From positions 62,001 to 126,000 of the forward strand of contig NZ_FYEK01000028.1 of the NCBI RefSeq assembly GCF_900187885.1: a stretch of DNA of 64,000 bases, in the 5' to 3' direction. A program made the translations under genes and the position numbers. This document shows, in pieces, positions 63,936-64,000 of this stretch. The notes beneath the pieces were generated by a model. It was not told where the DNA came from. It did no database searches and saw only the letters and a list, made by a program, of their open reading frames with translations. The DNA is from Thermoflexus hugenholtzii JAD2 (lineage in GTDB: Bacteria; Chloroflexota; Anaerolineae; Thermoflexales; Thermoflexaceae). How positions within the stretch are numbered: the first letter of the stretch is position 1; every line of letters starts with the position of its first letter.

Positions 63936-64000
63936 TCCGCGTCGATGGACAGGAGATCTTCGTGATCGACGGACACATCCACTTCTGGGATGGGAGCCCG
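63932..64000 (+). CDS. Amidohydrolase-family protein, N-terminal fragment
   Basis: 23 codons before the window ends (MIRVDGQEIFVIDGHIHFWD). The DGHIHFWD motif is the first metal-binding His-x-His of amidohydrolase-2 (COG2159-type) proteins. AAAGGAGG precedes the ATG, which overlaps the upstream stop. In propane monooxygenase clusters such a gene accompanies the DUF59 gene. Confidence 0.7.
   Translation, partial: MIRVDGQEIFVIDGHIHFWDGSP

Overview
The window is GC-rich, densely coded bacterial DNA. Split NuoC and NuoD, a two-subunit glycine decarboxylase (GcvPA and GcvPB), a DPM-type mannosyltransferase, many AbiEii-type and RHS proteins and low-GC promoters of ordinary sigma70 type all point to a chromosome of the phylum Chloroflexota, perhaps a thermophile of the Thermoflexus/Anaerolineae lineage. 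That assignment is inference from gene content. No rRNA, tRNA or CRISPR array was found.

Left part (1-12330, minus strand): a respiratory complex I operon read nuoA-B-C-D-E-F-G-H-I-J-K-L, with nuoL cut by the window edge. It carries two foreign cassettes: an alpha/beta hydrolase plus a cysteine-rich V4R-domain protein between nuoD and nuoE, and an AbiEii-type toxin-antitoxin pair between nuoF and nuoG. Next to it lie a thiosulfate sulfurtransferase with a TusA-like protein, two methyltransferases with a dolichol-phosphate-mannose-synthase-like enzyme, and a gcvH-gcvPA-gcvPB glycine cleavage operon.

Middle (23225-28943, minus strand): the most unusual locus. From one near-consensus promoter runs an extended mercury resistance and thiol operon: merA, merB, a small Cys-rich protein, merE, an HMA-like lipoprotein, a TlpA-like thioredoxin, CcdA, an OsmC-family protein and a CopZ-like metallochaperone. 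The OsmC reading frame has a TGA exactly where the family has its reactive cysteine, followed by a SECIS-like hairpin, so it is a candidate selenoprotein. merB has an in-frame TAG at codon 55. Several of the proteins end in, or carry, vicinal cysteine pairs.

Right of this are a large polytopic membrane protein, a 2,043-residue RHS/YD-repeat protein whose C-terminal tip is almost absent, a DtxR-type regulator, EF-P, a sensor kinase/response regulator pair and a complete branched-chain amino-acid-type ABC transporter (livJHMGF). A small thiol-related operon follows (FmdB-type zinc ribbon, a CstR-like repressor, a zinc ribbon and a normal Cys-containing OsmC protein), with its own promoter and operator. 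Then come a calcium/proton antiporter, a CNNM/CorC protein, an orphan LuxR-type regulator, a patatin, a lipoprotein glycosidase-like protein coupled to maf, and a TPP-riboswitch-controlled thiO-thiS-thiG-thiE operon whose last gene has been altered by a MITE-like element.

The right end has a zinc metallopeptidase-like protein, an acyl-CoA mutase whose active-site residues fit isobutyryl-CoA rather than methylmalonyl-CoA, a nitroreductase, and the start of an operon (DUF59/MIP18 protein, amidohydrolase) of the kind that accompanies soluble diiron alkane monooxygenases. A family of about 70-bp palindromic repeats recurs at three places, twice inside operons.
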